Assembly: GCF_043641665.1 (NCBI RefSeq)
Contig: NC_092181.1
Coordinates: 17,583,463 to 17,647,462 of the forward strand
Source of the DNA: Enoplosus armatus
Taxonomy: Eukaryota > Chordata > Actinopteri > Centrarchiformes > Enoplosidae
DNA: 64,000 bases
Direction of reading: 5' to 3'
The translations under genes were made by a program, and so were the position numbers. Shown piece after piece: positions 37,702 to 48,600 of this stretch. Every line of letters starts with the position of its first letter. Position 1 is the stretch's first letter. The notes below the pieces were generated by a model. That model was not told where the DNA came from and did not search any database. It was given only the letters and a program-made list of their open reading frames with translations.

Positions 37702-38485
37702 AGGAGGAGCGATTTGTGCCAGGTCCAGTATTCCTAAAAGCCCTTTCAGACTTGGAAGCTGCAAACCGCAAACTCACTCTGCACCCGGCTGCGATTGGCA
37801 AAAAGTTTGACATGTTCAAATGTCAGTGACAGAAAATGGGAAAATCTGTGCTTGTAAGTGGCAAAACTTCCCAGTTTGAAAGAGCCTTAATGTATAATAA
37901 CTGAAAGATTTCTTTTCAGTGCAAAACTCAATTGTGATATTTATTAAATGTGCATGCACGCCTGTGTATCTGTTTGTGTGCGAGCTTGGAAAAAGAAAGC
38001 TGATAAGTGGTCTATCCTCTTGCACCCGTGATCCGTAGTCTTCAGTCAAAGTCAAAGGCTTTATATACTCGAGAGGCCTGTTTGGACTTTTTCGTCCTGT
38101 GTCACATAACGTCACAGTTGGCGTTGCATCAATCCATATCTTTTATCTCATGCTAAATAAACGGGGACAGAACCTAATTAGGCTGTATTGTGTCAACACT
38201 CAAGAACAAAAGAGAACTTTACACATTGTGTCACTGATTTTTTCTGATAAGTTTCTGGCTGATGTGGCCTGATGTGTTGGAACTGAATGCCTCACTGAAT
38301 CCTATTGACATACCTCTGTGTGCGGTTAGGATTTGGCCTGACATTACTGTTGAACTGAGTTGCTGGTGCTTCAGTGAATGCTTCATGACTTGTACAGATC
38401 AATTTAAAAGAAACATATAAAATCTGTCTACACTTTATATTTTTGTAGATAATATATATTTATTTTTTATTCATTGTTGAATAAA
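35144..38485 (+). terminator. usp53 3'UTR with candidate poly(A) sites
   Basis: Long AT-rich non-coding stretch after the TGA at 35141-35143. An AATAAA at 38480-38485 ('gttgaataaagttt') is the most distal candidate; earlier candidates exist near 35650 and 38156. A (TG)n microsatellite lies at about 37668-37699 and a DR1 motif on the minus strand at 36536-36548. How far the transcript extends is inferred. Confidence 0.45.
37668..37699. repeat. (TG)n microsatellite
   Basis: Uninterrupted TG dinucleotide repeat of about 16 units in the presumed usp53 3'UTR. Confidence 0.95.
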
Positions 38486-38644
38486 GTTTAAATTATTGTA
38501 TCACTCTTAAAATTAGTCACTTCACTGTGTATGTTTTGTTTTTTTTAAACTTCACACAAACGTCCACAGATTCCCTCTGAATATGATCATTTCTATACAT
38601 TACAGGAAAAAAAAAAAACAGAAAACAGTATGTTACAGTATGGC

Positions 38645-38650
38645 TTTATT
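38645..38650 (-). terminator. fabp2 poly(A) signal
   Basis: 'tttatt' on the + strand, AATAAA on the - strand, 179 bases past the fabp2 stop codon. It faces the distal usp53 signal at 38480-38485 on the opposite strand. Confidence 0.6.
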
Positions 38651-38828
38651 ACTGCAAGTATCAAAATCCTGTGCAATTCAAAACAGTTTCATACGCTGTA
38701 CAGGCATTACAAGTAGTGCACTTATTAAAAGGTTATATTGGTATATAAGTAGTTGATAATTCAACACAATACTGTATGTAATCCTGAAGTCAAACATGTC
38801 ACTTTAAAGTTCTGGCGATGAGTTTGGT

Positions 38829-40616
38829 CTAAGCCCTCTTGAAAATCCTCTTTGCGTCCACACCTTCATAGTTGTAGCTCTGTGGGTGAAAGATGATGTC
38901 AGATACAGTTATTATATGCCTGAGGATCCTGATCCATAATGTATTATTAACCAGGTTTTAACTGGTGTATGTATATTTAAATCACATTAGAGTATCTCAT
39001 AACTCAGAAGTTACAGAGAGGATGACAGCTGGAATATCAAATAAACATAATCTGTATCCCAGCTAACACTAATCTCAGCGCCTTTTATAATTGCTTCCCA
39101 AATGTTTGATATGAAATGTGGATTTTTGGTCATTTGCATGGACATAAATTCACCCTACCTGTATGAGTTCATCTCCTTGGACGATTCTGGTTGTTGTCAG
39201 TTGCTTTTCGTTGTCCTTTCTGATGAAAACCCCCTTCAGCATGTCTCCCTCCATGCCCCATGAGCCCTGCATGGGGTGAAACATGAAAGTTACTGATGAC
39301 ATGAATACAAGGTGGAAAAAAGATTTGCAGAAGTGCAAGGGCAGGCTGTGCAGGCTGACAGTTTTATGGCTGTGACTGTTTCATGGCAGAAGGGTTACCA
39401 CAGTGTATGGATTGTTTTCTTAGCTGTCAAGTGAACTTGTTTGTCTAAAGTATTTAGAACTAACCAAATGATTACACAACATTTTGATCATTGAGGACAA
39501 ACTTTCTTGTAAAGGTCAGTTTCTGAGTGATTATGAAGTGTTATGATCGTATAAGGTGCCCCATTAGATGCCACTAGCTCACCTTTAGCTCTGTCCCATC
39601 TGCAAGGCTGTACTCAAAGGTGACCCCCAGGGTGAAGTCTATTTCCAGGTTGCGGAAGTTGCTGCTCTCCTTGACATGAAACGTGTTGTCTCCAGTCTGT
39701 TCGATGATTATCTTGAGGTTGTCGTGAGCGGCCAGCTTCCTCTTCACCATGTTAATTCCTATCAACAGACGCATGGAAATTATGTTCAATGGACTCCTAA
39801 CAATCAAAGGAAGTTTGTCAGGATTTAATCACTTTTCATGCACAGGTAGTTCCTTTGTTTGTGTATCTGTAGAGGGGTAAGTAGTATGTACAAAAGCCAA
39901 ATCACCAACATGTTCATTGTGGTAGAAGGTCAATGTGCCAATAAGTGTTTTCAAGTGAGACCTTAGCTCCAGTACCTGGTTCAGGCTTCTATTTAAAGAC
40001 TTAAACTATTAAACTTAGATTTGATCAAATAAAACATTTGCTTGATTATCAGTTTGTTGCACAACTGACATATTGACTAGCTGCACTTTATCAGTGCTTC
40101 ATCAACTGTCTTATCGGGTCTTGATTACATTATGTTCATCCTATAACAGATAATAAACATGGGAAAGTCCAATCACAACTTCCATAAAGTAAGGGTCAGA
40201 TGATCACTAAGTAAGAAGGCCTGCATTGTAACTATAATTAGTAATGAATGAGTGGCTATTAGTTCAGAGCTAATCAAGATCATGATTCATTAATAAAGTA
40301 TCTCCCAGTCTGTTCTAGTAACTCATCATTATCTACTTTTAAAGTCCTCAGTTATTCAGGAACTACTCATTAACGATTCATTAATCATCAAGTCGTTCCT
40401 GAGTCGTTCCTCTCTCGTTTCTTAGTAACAACTCACATCCTTGTGTTCCGTATTATTAAGTGTCACCAATAATGCGTCAAATATCACATTTCAAAAAAAC
40501 ATATGCTACACAGTCGTGAGCGTTGTATCAGCAGCTTGACATCACTCACCCATTTGCTCCATGAATTTCTCATAGTTATCATTGCGGTCAATTTTCCAGG
40601 TGCCGTTGAAGGTCAT
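38829..40616 (-). CDS. fabp2: Intestinal fatty acid-binding protein (I-FABP)
   Basis: Cytosolic ten-stranded beta-barrel that binds long-chain fatty acids in enterocytes. Four exons on the minus strand, the standard FABP layout: 40550-40616, 39583-39758, 39159-39266 and 38829-38879, all GT-AG and in phase, giving 133 aa (human 132). Sequence hallmarks: MTFNGTWKIDRNDNYEKFME (the FABP signature near the N-terminus), then NMVKRKLAAHDNLK, ESSNFRNLEI, GVTFEYSLADGTELK, GSWGMEGDMLKG and the C-terminal YNYEGVDAKRIFKRA. The Arg of TTTRIVQGDELIQ corresponds to the carboxylate-binding arginine of the family. The ADGTELKG and VDAKRIFK blocks favour fabp2 over fabp1, 3 or 4. It converges on usp53, matching human 4q26. 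One extra residue relative to human lies in the EQTGDNTF turn. Confidence 0.96.
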
Positions 40617-40687
40617 GGTGGCCGTGGGGGTGAATGAACCGGAGGACTCTGCAGCGAAGGAGTGACTTACCCAAAGTCTGCCGCTCC

Positions 40688-40712
40688 TTTTAAACCACGC
40701 AGCCTCTTATCT
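40688..40712 (-). promoter_or_regulatory. fabp2 core promoter: TATA-like and GATA motifs
   Basis: On the minus strand GTTTAAAA (40688-40695) sits about 72-79 bases upstream of the ATG, and AGATAAG (40706-40712), a GATA-factor consensus, lies just upstream of it. GATA factors are known activators of mammalian intestinal FABP genes. The spacing is plausible; function is inferred. Confidence 0.5.
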
Positions 40713-40749
40713 CGCCATCGACCTGAATGCTGATGTGGCCGTTTAAAGC

Positions 40750-42250
40750 TCTCTCGAGGCAATATAGCCACAGCTGCAGCTGATTGGGCAGCGCCGTGGT
40801 TGTGAGCGGCACCGTGCCGTGCGCAAGAAACCACAACATACGATGGCGCGTGCTTCTTGACTGGCTGACACCCTGTACTACCTGCGTCTCTGTTGACGAA
40901 GGGTGTCGGTCCACGCTAATTGTTGCGTATGTAACGTTTGGACCTTTTGCTCTCGTTTTTCTGTCTTGTTTTGTAACTTTGTAACTTAAATATAGCAGTG
41001 AAAGCGTTTCGTGTTATAATAAGCTATGTATAAAGGGGAGGTATAATAAGCTAAAGCGTCGACCTTTTCGCCAGTTGATTTTTTCTTTCTTTCTTTCTTT
41101 CTTTTCCTTTTAATTTCCTTGTAATTTAATGTCTCATTGTTATTTAGTTATTTATATGTGCATTCATTTTGGAAAATTGCTAATAAGGACCGAAATAAAT
41201 TATTACTACTGCTACTACTATTACAGTAATTGAACATGCAGCATTTGATAGAAAGAAAGAAAAGATGTATTTTTAAATTTAACTTGAAACATCATCATCA
41301 CAAATCATGTTTTTAATGTCTATTTTTGGTATCTGTTGAAGCAAATGTGAATGCAATTTTTTGCACTATACTTTAAATTTGACTGTCTCTAGCATCATTT
41401 AAAAATAAAAGATTTTTTTGTAAACCTCTTATCACTCAGACAAGATATTATTGCACGAGATATAACTGCTCTGTACATAAACAGCCGTGATCAGTCTGGT
41501 TGATGATATGTTCCCAATGATACCTTTGACCTGAATCTGGTCATTGTTGATAAATGAGACCTTTGATATTTGAAGTTAATTTTAAACAAACACCAGTGTG
41601 CACAGCCAATACTTGCCGGTCATTAAGATACACTCAACTGATAATGTTATTACATCTTTTATAGTCTCTCTGATTAAAAGTTAATGTGAATGAGATTTTT
41701 TTTTATTGGGCGTTGGGGAAAGAATATGCTGTATACTGCATTTAAGGTCATTGTGGGACAACATAATGATGAAGACACAATTTACCACAAACTAACTGGT
41801 AAGTTAAGTATAAGTATTTCTCTTAAATGGAAATGAGAGGAAAAGCTGCTAAAATGCACAGGAAAAAGTATCTCTTATATATCCCATGTCAAGTCTCACA
41901 AAGGGATGAATAAAACATGCCCAACATATCAATTCTCTTTCTTATCTGAGTTTCTTCTTATATTATGTGGCACAAGAGACCTTTGCCTGACCTTCACTTC
42001 CACCTCAATGAATCTGCCTCTTATCACACTAAAGACCTTTCCACTATGACTGCAGTGATGAAATTGACAGTAGAGCTTGAGATGTACTTGATTAAGCCCT
42101 GCTGAAGCTAATCTTTAACACTATTATATCCCACAATGGTGTCCCCTATCAGCTGTAAAAGTGCATGCAAAATAATAAAATGTATAGGAGAGGTATGTCG
42201 CTGCAGTGACTCAAACTTTGTTTTAGTCCATGCTGCATGCCACATTGTAT
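40750..42250. other. fabp2 upstream intergenic region
   Basis: AT-rich sequence with a (CTTT)n run near 41083-41104. No gene recognised. Confidence 0.55.
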
Positions 42251-42269
42251 AAACTGTGTAGCATCGATC

Positions 42270-42500
42270 CAAGTATAAGGGCTTTTGGGCTAGAAGACAG
42301 TTAGAAGCAGGCTTGTGACCAGGAGGTCTTCGGTTCGATCCTTGAACTGGCAGGATAAATGTGGCTGGGGGAGCTGAAAGAGCAGTACTGGTTCCACCTT
42401 CGTTACCAACACTGAGGGCCTCTTGAGCAAGGCCCTTAACCGCTAACAGCTCCTGTGGAGAAGCTCTGTGGCCATTGGATCAGATTGTGGTTGAATTGAG
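42270..42500 (+). mobile_element. tRNA-derived SINE-like remnant
   Basis: A Pol III B-box match, 'ggttcgatcc' at 42332-42341, follows a degenerate A-box-like region. Downstream is 'cctcttgagcaaggcccttaacc', a phrase common to tRNA-derived fish SINEs. Boundaries are approximate and the family is not assigned. Confidence 0.6.
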
Positions 42501-42509
42501 AAGATATTA

Positions 42510-42755
42510 CTCTGCTTTTAGCATCACCACACTGGTTACCCATATGTTTTAGGATTAATTCAAAGATTTTATTAAGTGCGTTTATGGCTCTTCATGGCCA
42601 GGCTCCGAGTTACATTTCAGAGTTCATGTTTACTTACCAACCTGTGCACAGCCTGTGGTCCTCAGACAGAAACCTGTGAAAAGTGCCTTCCTGAAAAGGA
42701 GAGCTTAGCTCTCAATAATCTTACCTGGATAAATAAAGGTTAATAATAAACAATA
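42510..42755 (+). mobile_element. LINE reverse-transcriptase C-terminal remnant and 3' tail
   Basis: Reading from 42530 gives HWLPICFRINSKILLSAFMA followed by LHGQAPSYISEF. This resembles the 'HWLPV..RI.FKIL....ALHGLAP.YISD' end of Rex1/L2-type LINE ORF2 proteins. A tail like 'acctggataaataaaggttaataataaa' follows. It directly abuts the SINE-like remnant and is a short dead fragment. Confidence 0.6.
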
Positions 42756-43162
42756 CAGTATAGCTGCAGCATTGTTTTTGTCCACTAGGGGGCAGAATTA
42801 AAATTAAAGCAGTTGAACAACTCCTCTCCAGTACTCCCTGTTTTATTCACCTAACGTTTTCAGCTATCTTGACTTGATCAGGGTGGCGCCCAAGGCTGTT
42901 ATCAGTTTACTTATATAGCCATAGTACGCTGATGTGTCATGTGATCGACATATCACCAAAGATACCATGCATTAAAAAACATTTTCTACAGTCATCCATT
43001 TCTACAAAAGCTCCTTATCCTTAGTTCATACAAAAGAAAAAAACATCAATGAGCACAAATACAGAGTATAAAATCACAATGAACTTTCCACATCATTCTC
43101 TAACAAATACACTTTTTCTTAATCCATCAATTACATCAATTAAGTAAATCACTTCTGTGTAG

Positions 43163-43372
43163 TTAGCCCCAGGCTGTGCCTCTCATTAGTTTCCTGCCCA
43201 GGTAGCCGACGTCTTTGTTTTGATTCGGAAACAGAGGCGCAACTTTAGGAACGGGTGAAACATCTTTTTTAACATTTAGCGGACGGAATATTTTTTCATC
43301 CAGATGGTTAGAGGAGTCTTTGGGGATTCTGAAAACAGTGTGTTTAAACGACCTTCTGGGTTTTCTAAACAT
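43163..43372 (-). CDS. Unrecognised 69-codon single-exon small protein
   Basis: Minus-strand ORF beginning MFRKPRRSFKHTVFRIPKDS, then DEKIFRPLNVKKDVSPVPKV and ending GYLGRKLMRGTAWG. It is basic, Pro-rich and lacks a signal peptide or membrane segment. I do not recognise the family. Points for a real gene: a purine at -3 of the ATG, an in-frame TGA just upstream that fixes the start, a GC-richer 5' region, an RFX X-box-like motif 52-64 bases upstream of the ATG, and a possible AATAAA (minus strand of 42842-42847) about 315 bases past the stop. The X-box would suit a small ciliary or sperm-axoneme protein, but that is inference. It could also be a chance ORF. Confidence 0.45.
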   Translation of the reverse strand: MFRKPRRSFKHTVFRIPKDSSNHLDEKIFRPLNVKKDVSPVPKVAPLFPNQNKDVGYLGRKLMRGTAWG

Positions 43373-43423
43373 CGCCGATTGATGATCTTTTAGAGAATCT
43401 GATGGTCACCTCTGTGACTTGGC

Positions 43424-43436
43424 GTTGCCTAGCAGC
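43424..43436 (-). promoter_or_regulatory. RFX X-box-like motif
   Basis: 'GTTGCCTAGCAGC' on the + strand is an imperfect inverted repeat close to the X-box consensus GTNRCC-N(0-3)-RGYAAC (one mismatch in the second half-site). It lies 52-64 bases upstream of the ATG of the minus-strand 69-codon ORF. X-boxes at this distance are typical of ciliary genes. Confidence 0.5.
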
Positions 43437-43529
43437 TAGTTAGCTTACTGTTAGCTTGTCGGTTAGCTTGTCATTTCTCCCTGAAACGGTTTCCAACGGC
43501 AGTGGATGCGAGCAGCTGAGACTGGTTAG

Positions 43530-43537
43530 TTACGTAA
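43530..43537. promoter_or_regulatory. TTACGTAA palindrome (D-box/PAR bZIP type)
   Basis: A perfect match to the TTAYGTAA site bound by PAR-bZIP and NFIL3 factors, about 160 bases upstream of the 69-codon ORF. Function is inferred. Confidence 0.35.
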
Positions 43538-43569
43538 GTACGTCCTCTAAACGACTGATATAAAATAAG

Positions 43570-45562
43570 AAAAAGAAAACGGAAAATGAACAAAACAAAT
43601 TAGAAACGCTGAACAAAAGATGAACCAAAGGTTACCGGTCCAGAAATCATCCATATACATTTAAAATATGTAGAGGAAAAAAAAAATATTCTCAGTATAC
43701 TGTAATGTTTCACACGCAGGGGCTTAAATCATCAAGTTTAAAACAATGCAAAATTGGGGGGTTTTGAAAATGAGCTTACAAAAACTTTTTTGTGAATCTC
43801 CCCTGTAAAAAAAATGGCATCTTACATAACTAATTCTATAAGTTTGCACTCACTGTGTGGTAACCACACTGTATATACGTATATATAAATAATATGATAT
43901 ATTTAAAAGTGAAAAATTCTGCTTTAGTGACAATGACTGCAGCAGGTGTGTCAAAATGCACAGTGATGTGGAGGCCTCAAATTTATGAATGTTTTGTTCC
44001 CAAGATTGTAATACTCTGACTGGCCACTAGAGAGAGCTCTTTACAAGAGAATCTGCTGTATACTATAAGAGTTACACTGATGATATATACGTCAGCACTG
44101 CCTTCAGGGAAAATAAAGACCATGCATCACTTTCTCTGTTCATCTGTAAAGTTCAGTCTTTATAGGAGCCAGAATGAGCAGGTTGATGGCAAAGGAAATG
44201 CCAAATAAACAGCACTTTTCAAGACTATTTTATTAGTTACTCCCAACAGAAACATTGTTAAAACAAAACAATCATGTCTTACAAGCACAGAAATGCACTC
44301 GTACAGTGCAAGAGGCACCTGTTTGTTTCTTACACAGGAAGCTGCATGGTTGAAGAGGATTCCTTGCCACGACATCATGAGAAGTTTAATAATAATGACT
44401 TTGATAATATAGTGTGGTACATTTACTCATGTGAAAATAATCCAACACATACAGCACATAGTTTGACTTATAGTGACAATAGTTTAATCTATAATAAAGT
44501 TTACTTGGTTTGTCACTATTTTTGTCACTGTATATTCTGTTTTCTAAAGGTCATAATTACATTTCCTAATGAAAAATAATAAATACCAAATAACATGATG
44601 TTAACAATAAATACGTAGATCATTAAGAATATCTCAACAACATTTAGTAGAACTGAAAATAGTGCTCAATATCATTTCATAGGAGCAGACAAAAAGTGGA
44701 GTGGTGCAATAAATATATTAAAGTAGTGTATAGTGCTCATTCTAATTATCGGACTATTTCAATAATTCAGTGATAGATACATGATGATACAGGCTTACTA
44801 ATGGCTCAACATGTATCATTTGCGACTTAAAAAAAAACTTAATGTGAAATTTCTTATGCCAAAGAACTGGTGAACACGGTGATATAAATCTATATAAATA
44901 CAACAACTATAATATCTAACTTTGTATTTCTCTTAATGGTCTTGATACCAGTGTAACATATTCAGTGTAAAAAGTCCTCATGTCCAATGAACAAAACATG
45001 GGTAGATAGTGACAGTAATGTAATGGCACAAACATGACATCAAGCTGTAGTATAATTTTTTTAATTAAACTTATTAAAGTCAAATCTTTCATTTTAAATC
45101 AAGAGTTTGTGATTATCAGTCTTGAAAGTGAAAATGACGATGGTTAAAACATTTTACTCATCTAAAGTGAAGTTTGTTATTTTGGCTGATGGAGTATATT
45201 CTGTAAAATTGTCAGTATTTTTGCCAGACGTCAGAACAAATACAGTTCATGACAAAATTAGCAGCTAAAAACATTGAAGACAGATGGAAAAATGTTTTGC
45301 TTATCAAAACCTTGTGATGTGATGTTATGTACAATAACAATGTGAGAATATTCTTTCCAAAAATGTATCAAAGTTGAATGTACCATATACTGTATCACTA
45401 GCCTCTACTATTAATGAAACACTTCCCTATTGTGTCTATGCTAAAAAAATATAGTGAGGTCATGACAGATCATGGTCAATCAGAAACAAGCAGGGAGACC
45501 AATGTCACAGGTTCAAATTCACTTTCATCATATTAAAAATATCTGTGGATAGATACTAATTC
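43570..45562. other. Intergenic region between the small ORF and gucy1b1
   Basis: AT-rich, no gene recognised; the ORF at 44274-44579 has no family resemblance or splice support. Part of it may be an extended gucy1b1 3'UTR. Confidence 0.5.
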
Positions 45563-45568
45563 TTTATT
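45563..45568 (-). terminator. gucy1b1 poly(A) signal
   Basis: AATAAA on the minus strand, 114 bases past the gucy1b1 stop codon. Confidence 0.5.
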
Positions 45569-45681
45569 TCACCTGATCCATCTCATCCCCGCCTCAAAGT
45601 GTGTGTAATTATAAAGAAATGTTGACTACACCGTATCATACTGAAGCCTCTGTTAAGATGACACTCGTGGAATCTGATTTG

Positions 45682-48600
45682 TTAAGCTTTAACTGTGCTG
45701 GACTCTGTGTCAGTGGGCTTCCTGGACAGAAACCACACCTTCATCGGTTCCTTCTTTCCTTTCATGGTGATGGGGCCCCGATACTCCAAGTTAAACTGAG
45801 GGTCAGCATTCTCAGTAGACTGCAAACACCTGGAATACAACGTCAACACCATCACAACATCACTCAAGCTGCTCCCTTCCACTAGAACTCTATGATAACA
45901 TGAATCCCTTTTAATGCTGTTCAATGAATTTGCAAAGCTCCTTCAAATCCACCTAATTTCTCTACAGCCAGTGATAGAATCCAAACATGACTTCACACAA
46001 TTAAACAGGTGACGATATGCTACTGATATGAAATACGGAGGGACTTTTACTTACCGGTAAGTATATTCGGAGACATTTATTTTCCCCTTTTCACCAGTAG
46101 TTTCTGTGCGACTTGTGAGGTTGACTGTATTTCCAAAAAGGCAATATCTGGGCATCCTCTGGCCAATCACCCCAGTCACCACTTCTCCTGTGTGGATCCC
46201 AATAGTAATCTGTAAAAAAGAAAGGAGAATGAAAAAGGAGAGTCTTCACACAATCCACTGTGATTCAGTCAGTTACAATTTACCCAAAGTTAATAAATAT
46301 GCCAAAGATATCTCTATTTCTTGTCAAAGACTGGCAAAACCAAGCAATAAATATCCACAGCACTGATTAGTAGTTATCTGCGGTAAAGTCATTACTTAAA
46401 GCAGCACATGACACACTTGATTTATCTACTTTAAACCTACACCAACAAAAAATGCACAGTTTGAGAGTGAGAAAAACTATCCTAGCATTCGACTAAACTT
46501 GTGTTGTGCTCCACAGAGAGAGAAAAAGAATAGCAAGCAGCTTTCCAGCTGAATGCTTCTCTTAGTCTGTTGGCACAAATTCTTAAAGCTATCAACTGAA
46601 AAGGTGCAACATTTGGTGGGTGGATATAAGGGAAAGTTTGCCAGAAATCACTCCATGCGCAAAATTAGAATTTTTTTTTAGGTTTGCAATAAACTAGCAA
46701 TTCCAAAAAAAGCCCTAGGCAATCTACAGACTAATATTTACACTTGAACTTGTAGGCACTTCAGCGCTTGTTGTCTTCAGAGCATGAACACGCTCTGAGT
46801 GTCTGGGACAAATGAGAATCTATTTTTAGATGCAGGACCGTGAGATGATTTGAGTCTGTTTCTGCTACTAAACTGGACTCCTCTTCAGCCAGTGCCATGT
46901 CTCAAAATAAACAGCCTTTTGTTAACCAGACATCATTTTCCAAAGTTAAGTCTCAACAGTCATTGATACAATAACAATCTCCAACAGTCAGTTAAACAAA
47001 AGTCTGCTGTTTTTTATCCAACTTTTCACAACCTATTACTTCAGTGTGGAAATATGTCCAGATGCTCCGATGCAATTATTCTGAAGTCAATTAGCAAATA
47101 ATCCATGAGGATAAAACGTTGGTCACATCAGGCTGAAAGACAGTTATCAGTCTTCATCAGCTGCAGAGGAATTTTAATATATGAATTTTCAAAGCAATAT
47201 TAGAAAACTAACAGAGCTCCAAATTAACAGACGCATTGCTAAAAATAAATAAATAATTAAATATGTGAAGGAAAATCATGACAAAGACATACAGTGTACA
47301 GGGGGTCACAAAACTCAAGAAATACTGTTAATTGGCATTCGTGTACACACACACACACACACACACAAACCATCTGCCAATAAATGCCATTGTGAGATTT
47401 TTGTGGCCAACATTGTGTCCGTCTATGGTATTATTTGGAGAATTAAAAACGTAAAAATGTTTTCAGTGGATAATACTGCTTTGAAAAGATTCTTACACTT
47501 TTCTGTCAGCACTCTTTTTCTATATTCATTATATTTATTTTTTCCAAATGTTCCTGTTTTTTCCCCCCAATTTTCCAGATTTCTCCCAATTTGCCAAATT
47601 CCCTGTTCAGTCATGCCACCTCTATAATGAGCTTCATCTGAAAGAGGGAGTGCAGAGGAGTTTCCACCCAATCAAACCAAAAGTGCTGTGGCACCATATT
47701 CACTGAATTAATTTACTGTTTCTCCAACTCTCACCATGATAACTGATAACTTCCAGGCAGCTGCACTCATTCTAAAAAGTGTGAAGTGAGGGATCACCCT
47801 TAAATTTAGAAGGTATTGTCCAAAATCGTACATTTAAAAATATAATATGCTATTTCTAAAACTCATTTGGTGTGTGCTCAGTGTAGCTTTGCACGTATGC
47901 GATACATACAAATAACAGTATTCAGCATTTGACAGTTTTCACTTTTATGTAGTATATAGCCATAAAATACAGAAAACACTTCTGAAACTTGAGAATCTCA
48001 TCACACCTGAACTGGTTCATCATCCACTTTGACTTGTCCTGCAATCTCCAGCATATCAAGAGCGAGGTGGCAGATGGACTTGGCGTGGTGTGTGCACGGC
48101 TCTGGTAGGCCGCTCACTGTCATGTACTTATCACCCACTGTTTCCACCTGTATAAAGAAAAAGAGAAACATTTTGTCATTCTTCACGTGAAATATGACCT
48201 ATTTTGCTTTGCTTTACTTTTGGCTCATGTAAAATCGTCTGTTCCTACTGTTCTTTTTTTTTTTTGAATGCACTGTGAAGCTAGAAATAAACTGAAACAC
48301 CCTGAAATAAACACTTAAACACTTACATCAGCTTTAAGACATTCAGGGCCTCTTTGAGCCCTGCTAAAACCCTAGGACCACCTAGCCATTCAGCTTGTAG
48401 AGTAAATATTACTTCTTTTGGTGACCCAGTGCCTGAAGCCGATCCCCTGGAAGTGCCGAGGTCTGTTTGACTTCTTAAAGTGCATTCTTGTCTGAAAGCC
48501 TGGAGTGTAAATCTGCTGCACGAGGCCTATAAAGTGTTGCAGCCCCGCTGTAAAACTACACTGTGTTTAGAAGTTAGTACTACTCTTCTTATGGCGAAAA

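Noticed and set aside
35144..38820. Possible C4orf3-like micropeptide between usp53 and fabp2, as in human
   Set aside because: I searched for the short hydrophobic C-terminal segment of that micropeptide and saw none in any frame.
44274..44579. 101-codon ORF upstream of the gucy1b1 3' end
   Set aside because: Low-complexity AT-rich translation, no family similarity, no promoter-like sequence.
40617..45681. pde5a exons next to fabp2, as expected from human order
   Set aside because: No GAF or phosphodiesterase HD-type sequence was seen in either strand of this gap.
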